Positions 29,878-38,243 are shown, counted from the first letter of the stretch. The stretch: DNA of 46,607 bases from Ruminococcus sp. (GCF_016287535.1 NZ_JAEFAJ010000027.1:1-46607), one strand, 5' to 3'. Made by a program: numbers and translations. The notes: a model not told the origin generated them from the sequence alone.

Positions 29878-32800
29878 TTATACTTCCATATGCGAATCAG
29901 TTTTTCTCCAGTTCTGGAAATCATCATATACCAAAGGCTTTGAATAATAGTAGCCCTGGAAACTGTGAACATCATATTGTCTGAGTATCTCAGCCATGTC
30001 AAAAGTCTCTATTCCCTCTACACAAACAGAAGAACCGCAGGTATTTGCCATCATTACAAAAATTTTTATAAGTTCCCGCTCTTTAATGTCATTTTCTATA
30101 TTGCGGACAAGACTCCTGTCTATCTTTATGGTGTCAAAGGGAAGATTCTTAACTATTCCGACAGATGAAAAGCCTGTGCCAAAGTCGTCAAGGGCGACCT
30201 TTACACCTCTGCTTTTAAGGCTGCAAACTGTATTCTTTAAAAGGTCAATATCAAGCAGCCTGCATCTTTCGGTTATTTCAAGGCAAAGATTCTCAGGAGG
30301 ATAGCCTGTCTTATCAAGTATATCCATTACCATATCCACAAAATCCGCCTTTTCTATCTGTGAATAAGACAGATTGACATTGATAATGAAATCGGGATCG
30401 TTTTCAATGATCTCTCCCGCAGCTCTGATCGCAGTTGTCATTATCCACTTGCCCAGTGACGGGAAAAGAGGATCCTTTTCCAATAGCGGGATAAACATAT
30501 CAGGAGGAACGACACCGTATTCTTCGCTCTTCCACCTGAGTAATGCCTCAGCACCTATCAGCTTCTCCGTCTTTGCATCGACAACAGGCTGATACATAAG
30601 GAAGAACCCCGTAAATCCCTGTGTTATTGATGCTCTGATCGTATGGAATTTCTCTACCTTATGCTTGTTGCCGCTGCCGAGATCGTTATCGAACACCACA
30701 AGATCTCCGTGCTTTTTGGTTTTTGACTCATTATAGGCAAATGTCAGGCAGGTCATCACAGTCTGCGAGTCAATATTGAAATTATCTATTTCGATAAGGC
30801 TTGAATTCAGCTCTAAAATTATATTCTTATCGTCAATGACCATGCTTTCTCTGCAATACGAGCGCATATCATCATATCTCGCCATTGTCTCCCTTACAGT
30901 CAGAGACGTACTCAGAACAGCGAACTTTGTTCCGTCAAGTCTGAACACACTGCCGCAGTTCCCGACGTGTTCAAAAAGGAAACGTCCGAATTTCTGAAGC
31001 ACGAGATTTCCAAAATGGTATCCGTATATCTCATTTATCTCCGAAAACTTAGCAATACCGACGATAGCTATGAGCATTTCCTTGTTTTTGACGATATTGA
31101 ACTGCACCTCATCGAAGAACCCGTACTGATTGCTGAGTCCCGTAAGGCTGTCTAAATTGCTGTGTACGCCGTGATCTCTTATAGTACCCACAAAGTAATC
31201 AAGCTCGCCGTTTTCGTCCTTGAGCACGATACCGCGGCAGGTGCAGACATTATATTCGCCGTTGATCCTTCTTGCCCTGTACTGCATATCGTGACCGCTC
31301 TGGTTTCCCGCAAAGATATCCGCGATGCCTCTGCGGTAAGCCTCCTTGTCCTCCTCATGGATATGCTCCTCCCATATTGCACCCGCGCCGTACATATACT
31401 CCGACGGAAGTCCGTATGAATCCACAGCAGCCTTTGACCATCTTGAAAAGTCATACTTCATATCGCAGAGGTAGATATACACACCCTCAGCCGATATGCA
31501 GTTCATCCTGAACATACCGTCCAGCAGTCTTTTACGCTCTGCGGGGATACGTACAGGTCCCTCGCCCTGTTTCTCGCTGACGCCGTCATAGGTTTCCGAC
31601 TTTATGTTCTCCTTGTCCTCATACATACTTTCATCAGCACGTTTAAAAACATCCGAGACCTTTTTGTCGTTGATCCTGTCGTATACTCCTATTCCAACAG
31701 CTACTGCAGGAGCATTGTTTTTCCTGTTGTTTTCACGGGATCTTCTGCGCAGCATTTCAACAAGTGAAACACGCTTGTCATAGTCGTTTCCCACAAGAAC
31801 AGCAGCAAACTCATCGCCCCCTATCCTGAAAACGGGACTGTGAGCAAAAATACCGCAGATCATTCTGCAGGACGATCTGATATATTCGTCACCCGCTTCA
31901 TGCCCCCCGATATCATTGATATGTTTAAGATCGTTGATATCGCAGACAACGACAGCAAACGGAGAATGGCCTGCTCCGCTGTCTATGCTTTTCTGTATAG
32001 AAGCTTCAAACTCACGAAAGGCGGTAACATTTCTCGTACCTGTCAGGACGTCGCGTCTTGCGAGCTCATTAGCCCGTCTGAGAGCCTCTATCTGCTCCTG
32101 TTCTTTCTTTACCTCTTCATCTATATTTTCAAGGCCGACAATAAAATGCAGATTATCGTTGGCCCGCATGACAGTGAGCCTTGTGTGCTCTATCCTGCCG
32201 TCCGCAAGAATTCTGTAATCCTCGCTGTACTGATTTGTGTTCCCCAAAGCAGTAATGATATAGTCTTTATCAAGGATCGAAATTATCCTGTCTTTATCTT
32301 CGGCATGGACCTGTGTATTGATGATCCCCACGACTTCAGCATAAAAATTCCTGCCTTCAAAGCTCAGTGAAGGATCAGTGGTAATGCCATCGGAAGAATA
32401 CCTTGAATACTCACCTGTCTCTCCGTTGACATAATATATGACGTCATAGCGCAGAGCGAGACTGTTTACGATCTGTCCATAGGTAAAGCTTTGCTTCTTT
32501 GTTTCCTCCAGCAACTCACTTGCCCTGACCTCGTCATTTATGTTCTCGATTCCTACGAGAATATGCTTTTTATCACTTGCCCAGATCTGTACACAGCGGC
32601 AATTCATTAAACTGTCAAACATCATGAGCCTGTAGGTCATGCTGAACATTCTGGCGTTTTTAAGGTTCCTCAGGATAGTAGCCTTTTCAAACATGGGGAT
32701 GACTTTTTCCTGATCGTCAGGATGAACATATATCTTCATATTCTTCAGGCTCTCGCTGAAAAAATCCGCACCACTTGTCGGGATATTCAGGTTCTTGTAT

Positions 32801-33342
32801 GTATCCGTGGAGGAGTACTCAAAGTATTCATTTGTCTCCATATCCACATAATAAAGAGTATCGAAATGACCTGCAAGGCTTTCAGCGATCTGGTTATAGA
32901 TCTCAAGTTCCTGCTCATTTTTTTCAGCCTGTTGCCTGTCCCTTACTTCCATGTCAACATTTCTGACACCGAGAATGAAGTAATCATCAGCTTCATCTAT
33001 GCCCCTTATAAGGCTCAGAGCGTGGTAAACCGGCTTGCCATCGATCATAAGACGGTATTCTATCCTACGCTTGGCGCCCTTGCCGACAAGAGAAAGGAGA
33101 TGCTCCCTCTGGATATCCTGCATAAAGATATGCTTATCTTCCTCATAAATGACCTTATCAGCATCTCTTTTAAGATTTTTGAAAAAGTCCTTGCCCCCCT
33201 GCTCTATATGAAGAGACTGAAATTCAGGATCAGCGGAATACCACTGATATTCGTTGGTTTTTGCGTTGATATAGTAAACACTGGTATATTCTACCAGCAG
33301 CGCTTCAGCAATTTTCAAGAAAACAGGATCGTTGTATATCAT
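29878..33342 (-). CDS. Multi-PAS GGDEF-GGDEF-EAL cyclic-di-GMP enzyme
   Basis: This 1154-residue soluble signalling protein has three tandem copies of a PAS-like module at ~1-132, 148-272 and 288-410, each containing the pattern YYV(or I)N/D..TNEY.. YSS and ending in a VG(or L)xNID/NDEV strand. The first GGDEF domain keeps FRIGGDEFAAV at 505-515. A PAS3-type domain follows at ~615-735. A second, degenerate cyclase has FRLDGTKFAVL. The C-terminal EAL phosphodiesterase has EALLRW, NVNLSYSQ, LEITER, ALDDFGTGFSSV, IKIDRS and VEGIET, all intact. The start at 33342 is set by GGGGGG five bases before. A likely dual enzyme, with the degenerate cyclase as a possible GTP sensor. The signal is unknown. 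Confidence 0.92.
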   Translation of the reverse strand: MIYNDPVFLKIAEALLVEYTSVYYINAKTNEYQWYSADPEFQSLHIEQGGKDFFKNLKRDADKVIYEEDKHIFMQDIQREHLLSLVGKGAKRRIEYRLMIDGKPVYHALSLIRGIDEADDYFILGVRNVDMEVRDRQQAEKNEQELEIYNQIAESLAGHFDTLYYVDMETNEYFEYSSTDTYKNLNIPTSGADFFSESLKNMKIYVHPDDQEKVIPMFEKATILRNLKNARMFSMTYRLMMFDSLMNCRCVQIWASDKKHILVGIENINDEVRASELLEETKKQSFTYGQIVNSLALRYDVIYYVNGETGEYSRYSSDGITTDPSLSFEGRNFYAEVVGIINTQVHAEDKDRIISILDKDYIITALGNTNQYSEDYRILADGRIEHTRLTVMRANDNLHFIVGLENIDEEVKKEQEQIEALRRANELARRDVLTGTRNVTAFREFEASIQKSIDSGAGHSPFAVVVCDINDLKHINDIGGHEAGDEYIRSSCRMICGIFAHSPVFRIGGDEFAAVLVGNDYDKRVSLVEMLRRRSRENNRKNNAPAVAVGIGVYDRINDKKVSDVFKRADESMYEDKENIKSETYDGVSEKQGEGPVRIPAERKRLLDGMFRMNCISAEGVYIYLCDMKYDFSRWSKAAVDSYGLPSEYMYGAGAIWEEHIHEEDKEAYRRGIADIFAGNQSGHDMQYRARRINGEYNVCTCRGIVLKDENGELDYFVGTIRDHGVHSNLDSLTGLSNQYGFFDEVQFNIVKNKEMLIAIVGIAKFSEINEIYGYHFGNLVLQKFGRFLFEHVGNCGSVFRLDGTKFAVLSTSLTVRETMARYDDMRSYCRESMVIDDKNIILELNSSLIEIDNFNIDSQTVMTCLTFAYNESKTKKHGDLVVFDNDLGSGNKHKVEKFHTIRASITQGFTGFFLMYQPVVDAKTEKLIGAEALLRWKSEEYGVVPPDMFIPLLEKDPLFPSLGKWIMTTAIRAAGEIIENDPDFIINVNLSYSQIEKADFVDMVMDILDKTGYPPENLCLEITERCRLLDIDLLKNTVCSLKSRGVKVALDDFGTGFSSVGIVKNLPFDTIKIDRSLVRNIENDIKERELIKIFVMMANTCGSSVCVEGIETFDMAEILRQYDVHSFQGYYYSKPLVYDDFQNWRKTDSHMEV

Positions 33343-33389
33343 AAATACCCCCCTGACCAAAAACAAAGTTTTTGTATCATTCATCTATT

Positions 33390-33418
33390 ATTATATAACA
33401 TTTCAAAGTAAAAATCAA
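33390..33418 (-). promoter_or_regulatory. Promoter of the GGDEF/EAL gene
   Basis: Minus strand: TTGATT, a 17-base spacer, TATAAT, about 50 bases before the start codon. No cyclic-di-GMP riboswitch is visible in this short leader. Confidence 0.7.
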
Positions 33419-33542
33419 TATAATTGCTATTTCTTAATAATGTATTAACATATTCTTATGTTTTCCCCAAAAACATTTACAAGAATCCTTATAATTGCTG
33501 TAATTCAATTTGGGTAAAAAGGTATAATCCATATAAGAACAG

Positions 33543-33599
33543 CAGCTCCCTCACGGGAGCTGCTTATTTCATATCGTTATACTTTCTTTTGTCATGTGC
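33543..33599 (+). repeat. Dispersed hairpin repeat, copy 2
   Basis: CAGCTCCC-TCAC-GGGAGCTG is followed by TTTCATATCGTTATACT and GTCATGTGC. It lies between the promoter of the GGDEF/EAL gene and the thioredoxin-like fragment, not directly after any gene on this strand, which argues against a simple terminator role. Confidence 0.8.
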
Positions 33600-33713
33600 T
33601 CAACGCAGTTCTGACTGCATTTACATAAATGGCTTTATGTTAAAACGCGCTAATATAAAATAGCTTGCATATTAAACAGTAAGAAAAAAATTATTTTTAC
33701 ATTTAAGGCATTA

Positions 33714-33848
33714 TTATTTGATAAGCTTCAATATCTCCTCAGGCTTCAGCAACTTTCCCGCAGATACGAGCTTTTCATTGACCACAAGCGCAGGCATTGA
33801 CATTGCGCCGTACTCATAATACTTTACCGCTTTTGAAACATTATCCAT
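33714..33848 (-). pseudogene. C-terminal fragment of a thioredoxin-like redox protein
   Basis: The 44-codon fragment contains YEYGAMSMPALVVNEKLVSAGKLLKPEEILKL. This matches the C-terminal half of small thioredoxin-like proteins (the 'redox-active disulfide protein 2' type), where the cis-proline follows Met-Ser or Ser-Thr. The N-terminal half with the CxxC motif is absent; a stop codon (TAA) lies five codons before the first ATG. A GGAG stands just before the ATG, but the fragment cannot be a working reductase. It adds to the signs of rearrangement left of the island. Confidence 0.75.
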
Positions 33849-33896
33849 TTTCTCCGATAGTTATATTTAGATATATCTATTTATTGCTGCTGTTAA

Positions 33897-33918
33897 AAGC
33901 CGTATGGTCATACGGCTT
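33897..33918. terminator. Perfect hairpin, terminator-like
   Basis: AAGCCGTATG pairs with CATACGGCTT around a two-base (or relaxed six-base) loop, followed by ATTTATTA. It stands between the thioredoxin-like fragment and the DUF134 promoter. It may end a transcript lost in the rearrangement. Confidence 0.55.
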
Positions 33919-34022
33919 ATTTATTACAGCATACGTATTGAGATTTGTCAATATGTTTTTGGATTTATATGTTTGATCTGAGCCTGTTTTTGAAACAATA
34001 CATTGAATCTTCAAAGCAATAC

Positions 34023-34062
34023 TTTACATAAGTCAATAAATACGTTATAATTGACATAAGTC
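34023..34062 (+). promoter_or_regulatory. Promoter with paired ACATAAGTC repeats, truncated DUF134 copy
   Basis: TTTACA (34023-34028), 17 bases and TATAAT (34046-34051) form the promoter. ACATAAGTC overlaps the -35 box, and GACATAAGTC follows the -10 box (34053-34062). The intact DUF134 gene has the same pair in the same places, so they are likely operators. Confidence 0.75.
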
Positions 34063-34079
34063 ATAAAGGAGATGTTTAT

Positions 34080-34265
34080 ATGCCAAGACCGCAGAAATCA
34101 CGCCGTATCTACTGTTATCCCGATTACTGGAGCTTTGCTCCCGATCAGGACAAGGCAAATGATACGGTCATTATGTCGCTTGACGAGTTTGAGACCATAC
34201 GTCTGATAGATTATCAGTCCAAGACGCAGGAGCAGTGCGCCTCGGAAATGAACGTGGCAAGCGAT
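34080..34265 (+). pseudogene. N-terminal fragment of a second DUF134 regulator gene
   Basis: About 60 codons, starting MPRPQKSRRIYCYPDYWSF and running through SLDEFETIRLIDYQSKTQEQ to MNVA, match the start of the intact gene at 44183-44914 almost residue for residue. By eye the DNA is about nine-tenths identical. Homology ends abruptly at about 34262, inside the helix-turn-helix, and the open frame runs on into unrelated sequence to a stop at 34370. Promoter and AAGGAG ribosome site are preserved, so a useless short peptide may still be made. The break marks the left edge of the island. Confidence 0.88.
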
Positions 34266-34284
34266 ACCCTATTGAAAGAAATTT

Positions 34285-34306
34285 GGAGCTGGTTATTACC
34301 AGCTCC
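34285..34306 (-). terminator. Hairpin ending the ATPase operon
   Basis: GGAGCTGG pairs perfectly with CCAGCTCC around TTATTA, 27 bases after the ATPase stop on the minus strand, and is followed there by AAATTTCTTTC. Confidence 0.65.
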
Positions 34307-34332
34307 ATTATCTTATACTAAAGATACAGTGA

Positions 34333-35301
34333 TTATCCCACGTATTTTTTTATCACTTCTGCTACCTTGAGTATTGCTTCTTTTTCATTCGGGTTTAGAT
34401 AGACATCGTTCAGTTTCTGCTTGGAATACTGCAAATACGCTCCTTCAGTCTCAGAAATCAGAAGCTTGGTATAGAAACGCTCCCAACTGAAATACTCGGA
34501 GCTCTCAAGAAAGTCCTCAGTATGCTCTAAGATATCAGCAATCCTGTTTCCGTCTATCAGTCCAGACTTTAATATCAACCACTCAAAAGACTCGGGAAGA
34601 TAAAGACTTACTTCTGGATGCTTCTGCATATACAGATAGAGTTCTCCCATTTCAGAACCAAAAGCCGCTCCGTCTGCAATAACAAGTATCTTTTTTCCGT
34701 CGTTATCAGTAACAGTGCGCTTTACTTTAGTCTTTCCACCTGAACTAATACAGTCGATACTGTCAGCCACAACGGCTTTGAAGAAGTCGCATCCTGAGTT
34801 TGAGTCCTCAACAATAACCAGCTCAGTAGCTTCATCGGTTTTTTTCTCTTCAGCTATATAAAGCTGATAGAAGGAATTGTAGGTCCTGCGTAAATCAGCG
34901 TATCTGCCTGAGGTATGTATACCATAAACCTCCTCCACAGAATAAGGAAGATTAGGAAGATTCTCCCTTGTTATGATAACATAGTAATTGTCTGTATCCT
35001 GTATCTTCCTTGCAAAGTCGTCGGATTTGACGATTGTATTCTCCTCATCGATGAAAATGATACAGTCGCTGACACTATTCAGAACGGATTCCCAGTTAGA
35101 ATTGTTAATGGTAAGACATCTTTTATCACAGGATATCTCGATACCTGAGTCTGCACCAAGTCTGTCATATGTATCAATCAGAAATACAAGAGTTGTCTTG
35201 CCAGTAGCGCTGTCGCCCCTGACAATAGTTATGTTCCTCTTCAAATCGAACTCGAACTTGACTCTGCTGTTCTGAACGATAATATGATGTTTTCCTTTCA
35301 T
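34333..35301 (-). CDS. P-loop ATPase with TOPRIM-like C-terminal half
   Basis: I cannot name this 322-residue protein with certainty. The N-terminal half is a P-loop NTPase: Walker A GDSATGKTT with Lys35 and Walker B CIIFIDEE with Asp85-Glu86, but no ABC signature between them, so it is compact. From about 160 a second domain begins LVIVEDSNSGCDFFKAV, with Glu165 at the end of a strand, then KILVIADGAAFGSEMGELY with Asp210 and Glu217. That spacing of acidic residues resembles a TOPRIM nuclease fold. The C-terminus is helical. It starts two bases after the DUF4869 gene, so the two are coupled. ATPase plus TOPRIM is the plan of OLD and PARIS anti-phage proteins. That role is inference. Confidence 0.75.
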   Translation of the reverse strand: MKGKHHIIVQNSRVKFEFDLKRNITIVRGDSATGKTTLVFLIDTYDRLGADSGIEISCDKRCLTINNSNWESVLNSVSDCIIFIDEENTIVKSDDFARKIQDTDNYYVIITRENLPNLPYSVEEVYGIHTSGRYADLRRTYNSFYQLYIAEEKKTDEATELVIVEDSNSGCDFFKAVVADSIDCISSGGKTKVKRTVTDNDGKKILVIADGAAFGSEMGELYLYMQKHPEVSLYLPESFEWLILKSGLIDGNRIADILEHTEDFLESSEYFSWERFYTKLLISETEGAYLQYSKQKLNDVYLNPNEKEAILKVAEVIKKYVG

Positions 35302-35303
35302 AC

Positions 35304-35753
35304 TTATCTTTCCTCGATTCTGAACGCTTCATCAAGGTATTCCTTGTAGCTGCCTACCTGTTTATCAGTATTGATAATATACGCACTGAACTCTTCACAG
35401 GAACTAAAATCCATAATATGGTGGAGAGCAATGGTCAGGTCTTTATGCTTGCTTATCTCATAAATCCACTTAGCACAATTATCACCGCAGGCAGAGGCGT
35501 TGAATATCTTGCCTGAATCATCGAAAAGCATAAGGAGCAGGGTTTTCACTCCGCCAGACAGCTCCTTGACTGAAATAGAGCCAAGCACAGGGCTGTCTAT
35601 TACTCTTGAGCCAACAACATCGGATTTATCTATGTCTTTTATCATTTCTACACTGCGAGGATCGGTGATCCACTCGTCCTCATAGGTATTATCAAAATAC
35701 GTTGGAGGGTGATATATAGAGTTAGTCGTATCCCCGAATACTATTTTAAGCAT
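35304..35753 (-). CDS. DUF4869-like protein, partner of the ATPase
   Basis: This 149-residue protein opens MLKIVFGDTTNSIYHPPTYFDNTYEDEW and has conserved-looking stretches SPVLGSISVKELSGGVKTLLLML and CGDNCAKWIYEISKHKDLTIALHHIMDF. I recognise it as DUF4869-like from memory of such sequences; no function is known. The Ser-Gly-Gly stretch in VKELSGGVKTLLLM looks like an ABC-type signature motif, which the neighbouring ATPase lacks, so the two might build one ATP site together. This is speculation from motif only. GAGGTGA lies before the ATG and a consensus promoter before that. Confidence 0.75.
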   Translation of the reverse strand: MLKIVFGDTTNSIYHPPTYFDNTYEDEWITDPRSVEMIKDIDKSDVVGSRVIDSPVLGSISVKELSGGVKTLLLMLFDDSGKIFNASACGDNCAKWIYEISKHKDLTIALHHIMDFSSCEEFSAYIINTDKQVGSYKEYLDEAFRIEER

Positions 35754-35787
35754 AACGTCACCTCTTCCGAGAGTTTACTATGGTACT

Positions 35788-35816
35788 ATTATACCCGATA
35801 ATCAATATTATTTCAA
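35788..35816 (-). promoter_or_regulatory. Promoter of the DUF4869-ATPase operon
   Basis: Minus strand: TTGAAA, a 17-base spacer, TATAAT, about 35 bases before the DUF4869 start codon. Confidence 0.75.
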
Positions 35817-36071
35817 GTATTAGCTGCTATGGAATTACCTGATTTCTATAAAGCGTTTTGTTATGTTTGGAATAAATTCCAGCTTATTCGACTCACAAGA
35901 ATAAATAATAAAAAAATTTCTGCCTGAGAATTACGAAATATAAGCACTTATTAGTATACACCCATGTTAGTTTTCGTATGAATTCCGTGCGGAATAGGTC
36001 TGAAAAATGCCTATTCTACGTGAAAATTATTTCAAATCTCAGAAATATTTTTCAGTTCAAAGTAAAAAAGA

Positions 36072-36113
36072 AGAATGGCTGAATCCCGCTATTTTACGCG
36101 ATACAGCCATTCT
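36072..36113 (-). terminator. Terminator of the Fic-kinase operon
   Basis: AGAATGGCTG pairs with CAGCCATTCT, closing an inner arm of 22 bases, and TTCTTTTTTAC follows on the minus strand. It lies about 170 bases after the kinase stop with no gene between. Confidence 0.7.
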
Positions 36114-36131
36114 CCTAACTCATTATTTTGA

Positions 36132-36153
36132 GCGGACAGAGAGGGATTCGAAT
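36132..36153 (-). other. Relic of a tRNA 3' end, possible attachment site
   Basis: Read on the minus strand the bases ATTCGAATCCCTCTCTGTCC then GC match the T-arm and acceptor end of a bacterial tRNA (serine-like). The CCA-type end is replaced by TC and no other tRNA arm is present. Tyrosine recombinases often integrate at such sites, and a recombinase stump lies 1.9 kb away. Confidence 0.45.
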
Positions 36154-36280
36154 ATTTGTAACGCGCTGTTTTTGTCTGTTTATAGCCGTTTGTAATTATC
36201 GTGTGGAATAATTTGAGTGGAATAGAGTTTTAGTGCAGAAATGCTATTCAAATATAGTGATAATAATTCGATAATTTTTC

Positions 36281-37360
36281 TCAGAGTGCGGAAGCTAAAT
36301 AGTCATAAGTCCTGATAATATAGTCCTTTATCAGGTCATAGTTGGGGCTCACATCGGGGAAAGCTGCTTTTGTTTCACCCTCTGATTTCGTTATACTACC
36401 AATAATTGTTTCTCTATCAGGTAATTCTGCTTTGAGAATCTTACAGCAGACTTCGTTTGAGAGGAAGCTGTCCGTAAAGACGTTACCTTTAACGCTGTCA
36501 ATCCTCGGAACTCCTGTTGAGATAAGCCCGAGGTTATAGTCAAAATAAGGAGCAAGTCCGATAATCTCACCTGTCGAGCTGTCTCGACGCACGCCTGCGT
36601 TCTGATTATGCCTGTCGTCATTATGGAGCAGAGCATCGTAGAATACCATCATCACATAAGGCTTTATAAGCTTTTCTTCAAGCCTTGGTATAATGTACTC
36701 AGGTTCATCATGATCCGTATAGTAATTGCAGAACGGTTCAAAATCAACCGCAGCATTGTTAGTAAAATCTTTAGAGATAATAAAAGTTGTCGTGATACCT
36801 GTCTCGGAAGATGTAGAGTGCTGTATTTCATACTCTGCAACATCAGCGCCCATAGCCTTTAAGAACTGATAGGAGTAGTATTCACTGATAAGCTCCTGAG
36901 TATTTCCATGCTTGAACATATACCAGCTTCCGTCAATATAACGCCAAGCCTTTTCATAGCTTCCAACAGTACCTAGCTCTCTATATCCTCTGGTATTACC
37001 ACTGTTTGAGGCTGATGAACCGTAAAGTGCAATATCAGCAATCTCTTCATTATACTGCTTCAACGAAGTATAATCCAGCTCTTCGTCAGCTTTCTGTATC
37101 CACCAGTTGTCGGTTATGGAAATTCCGTGACCTATATCAATTACCTGCTCTATATCATCAGGAGTTCTCAGGCGCAGAGCTTTGAACAGTTTTCTTGAAT
37201 GTGAACGATGAATATCAACACACCTGTTGTCAAGCCATATCTCAAGCGGCATACCGATTGCAAAACAGGCAGGACAGAGCGATTGGTCGATAATCTCCGT
37301 TATTCCATTTTTATTAGCAAGGGCAACTATGCTGTCCTTGTGCATTATCTTATAATCCAT
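36281..37360 (-). CDS. HipA-like protein kinase
   Basis: This 359-residue protein has the C-terminal kinase core of HipA. The catalytic loop is LLHNDDRHNQNAG (Asp248/Asp249, Asn254), and the metal-binding motif is LAPYFDYNLG with Asp274. A lysine in SWYMFKHGN (Lys150) fits ATP binding. The N-terminal region differs from HipA and contains a CPACF motif. HipA kinases phosphorylate glutamyl-tRNA synthetase or other proteins and halt growth. HipB-type antitoxin genes usually precede them, and here none is seen. Instead a Fic gene lies 19 bases upstream in the same operon. AAGGAGG lies before the ATG. Family good, target unknown. Confidence 0.82.
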   Translation of the reverse strand: MDYKIMHKDSIVALANKNGITEIIDQSLCPACFAIGMPLEIWLDNRCVDIHRSHSRKLFKALRLRTPDDIEQVIDIGHGISITDNWWIQKADEELDYTSLKQYNEEIADIALYGSSASNSGNTRGYRELGTVGSYEKAWRYIDGSWYMFKHGNTQELISEYYSYQFLKAMGADVAEYEIQHSTSSETGITTTFIISKDFTNNAAVDFEPFCNYYTDHDEPEYIIPRLEEKLIKPYVMMVFYDALLHNDDRHNQNAGVRRDSSTGEIIGLAPYFDYNLGLISTGVPRIDSVKGNVFTDSFLSNEVCCKILKAELPDRETIIGSITKSEGETKAAFPDVSPNYDLIKDYIIRTYDYLASAL

Positions 37361-37379
37361 AGGTCCTCCTTATTTGAGG

Positions 37380-37931
37380 TCAAGGTTTCTCGTATCCTTC
37401 ATAATAATACGACTGCTCGATTCCCTTGAAGATAACTTCTCTGTCATTAATTTTGTCTGTTAGATTAGGCTGGATAAGAAAGCGAAGCTCCAAATCGTTT
37501 ATAGGGCTGCGCTCCATAGCCTGCAAATACTGATCTTTATCAATATTTGCCCAATCAATGACCTTGCCGAGATTCTTTTTTAGAATCATATCGAGCCAAA
37601 TTCGAGTACTTCTTCCGTTGCCCTCCATAAACGGGTGAGCAACATTCATCTCAACGTACTTAGCGATTATTTCTTCAAATGTGCCCTCAGGCATTTTTTC
37701 AACAGCCGCAAGCACTTCTTTCAGGTACAGAGAATTAGCAAATCTGAATCCGCCCTTTGCGATATTTTTAGTGCGTATCTGTCCGGCGAATTCATAAAGC
37801 CCATTAAATAAAGCCTTATGGATATCCTGCAAGCCTTTGACTGTTCCAACATCAATTTGGTCGATATCACCTGATATAAATAACTGCTTAGCATTTTCAA
37901 GGCTCTTAGCATCTATTTCGTTCTGATTCAT
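37380..37931 (-). CDS. Fic-domain AMPylase-like protein
   Basis: This 183-residue Fic protein shows the full catalytic motif [12 protein letters not shown], with His99. It opens [23 protein letters not shown] and shows the Fic helices [21 protein letters not shown]. Fic enzymes usually transfer AMP from ATP to a hydroxyl of a target protein, and many are toxins. No inhibitory (S/T)xxxE(G/N) helix is obvious at the N-terminus and no small antitoxin gene accompanies it. The kinase gene downstream takes that place. GGGGGC lies nine bases before the ATG. The transcript starts from a consensus promoter with a palindrome over its -35 box. Confidence 0.9.
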   Translation of the reverse strand: MNQNEIDAKSLENAKQLFISGDIDQIDVGTVKGLQDIHKALFNGLYEFAGQIRTKNIAKGGFRFANSLYLKEVLAAVEKMPEGTFEEIIAKYVEMNVAHPFMEGNGRSTRIWLDMILKKNLGKVIDWANIDKDQYLQAMERSPINDLELRFLIQPNLTDKINDREVIFKGIEQSYYYEGYEKP

Positions 37932-37964
37932 ATTTTCGCCCCCTGCTCAATAAATCTTATACAT

Positions 37965-37993
37965 ATTATATCACGGATAAGACTATTAGTCAA
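37965..37993 (-). promoter_or_regulatory. Promoter and palindrome of the Fic-kinase operon
   Basis: Minus strand: TTGACT, a 17-base spacer, TATAAT. The -35 box overlaps the perfect palindrome GACTA-A-TAGTC, a likely operator for an unknown repressor. Confidence 0.75.
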
Positions 37994-37995
37994 AC

Positions 37996-38026
37996 AAAAA
38001 ATGGCTATACGGTAATATAGCCATTT
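37996..38026 (-). terminator. Terminator after the tyrosine recombinase stump
   Basis: AAATGGCTATA pairs perfectly with TATAGCCATTT around six bases, and TTTG follows on the minus strand. It lies next to the stop of the recombinase fragment. Confidence 0.8.
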
Positions 38027-38033
38027 CCTATTT

Positions 38034-38237
38034 TTATTCCTTATCCGAACCTTCAAGTATACTGTTGAAGTAGTCGTCGATCTTCTTATCGACCTGCTTG
38101 CGTTCCTCTGAAAACGTGTGCTGATATACCGATTTCAACGTAGAATTAGTAGACCAGCCCCCGCGTTCCATAGCGTACTTGTCAGGTATGTTAAGCATCA
38201 ACATGACGCTCGCTGACAAGTGTCTGAACCCTCCGTT
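38034..38237 (-). pseudogene. C-terminal stump of a tyrosine recombinase (integrase)
   Basis: About 68 codons reading GGFRHLSASVMLMLNIPDKY, then AMERGGWSTNSTLKSVYQHTFSEER and a basic tail. The RHLSAS segment is the end of the HxxR box, and Tyr in VYQHT is the catalytic tyrosine of phage-type integrases. Everything before it is missing. Homology ends at about 38237, six bases from the stop codon of the serine recombinase at 38244. The serine recombinase or its element appears to have landed in, or joined to, this integrase gene. No start codon remains for a useful product. Confidence 0.85.
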
Positions 38238-38243
38238 TGCACA

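Noticed and set aside
32722..33411. 229-codon plus-strand open frame
   Set aside because: Shadow of the GGDEF/EAL gene; no ribosome site or domain, and it is in antisense to well-conserved PAS-like modules.
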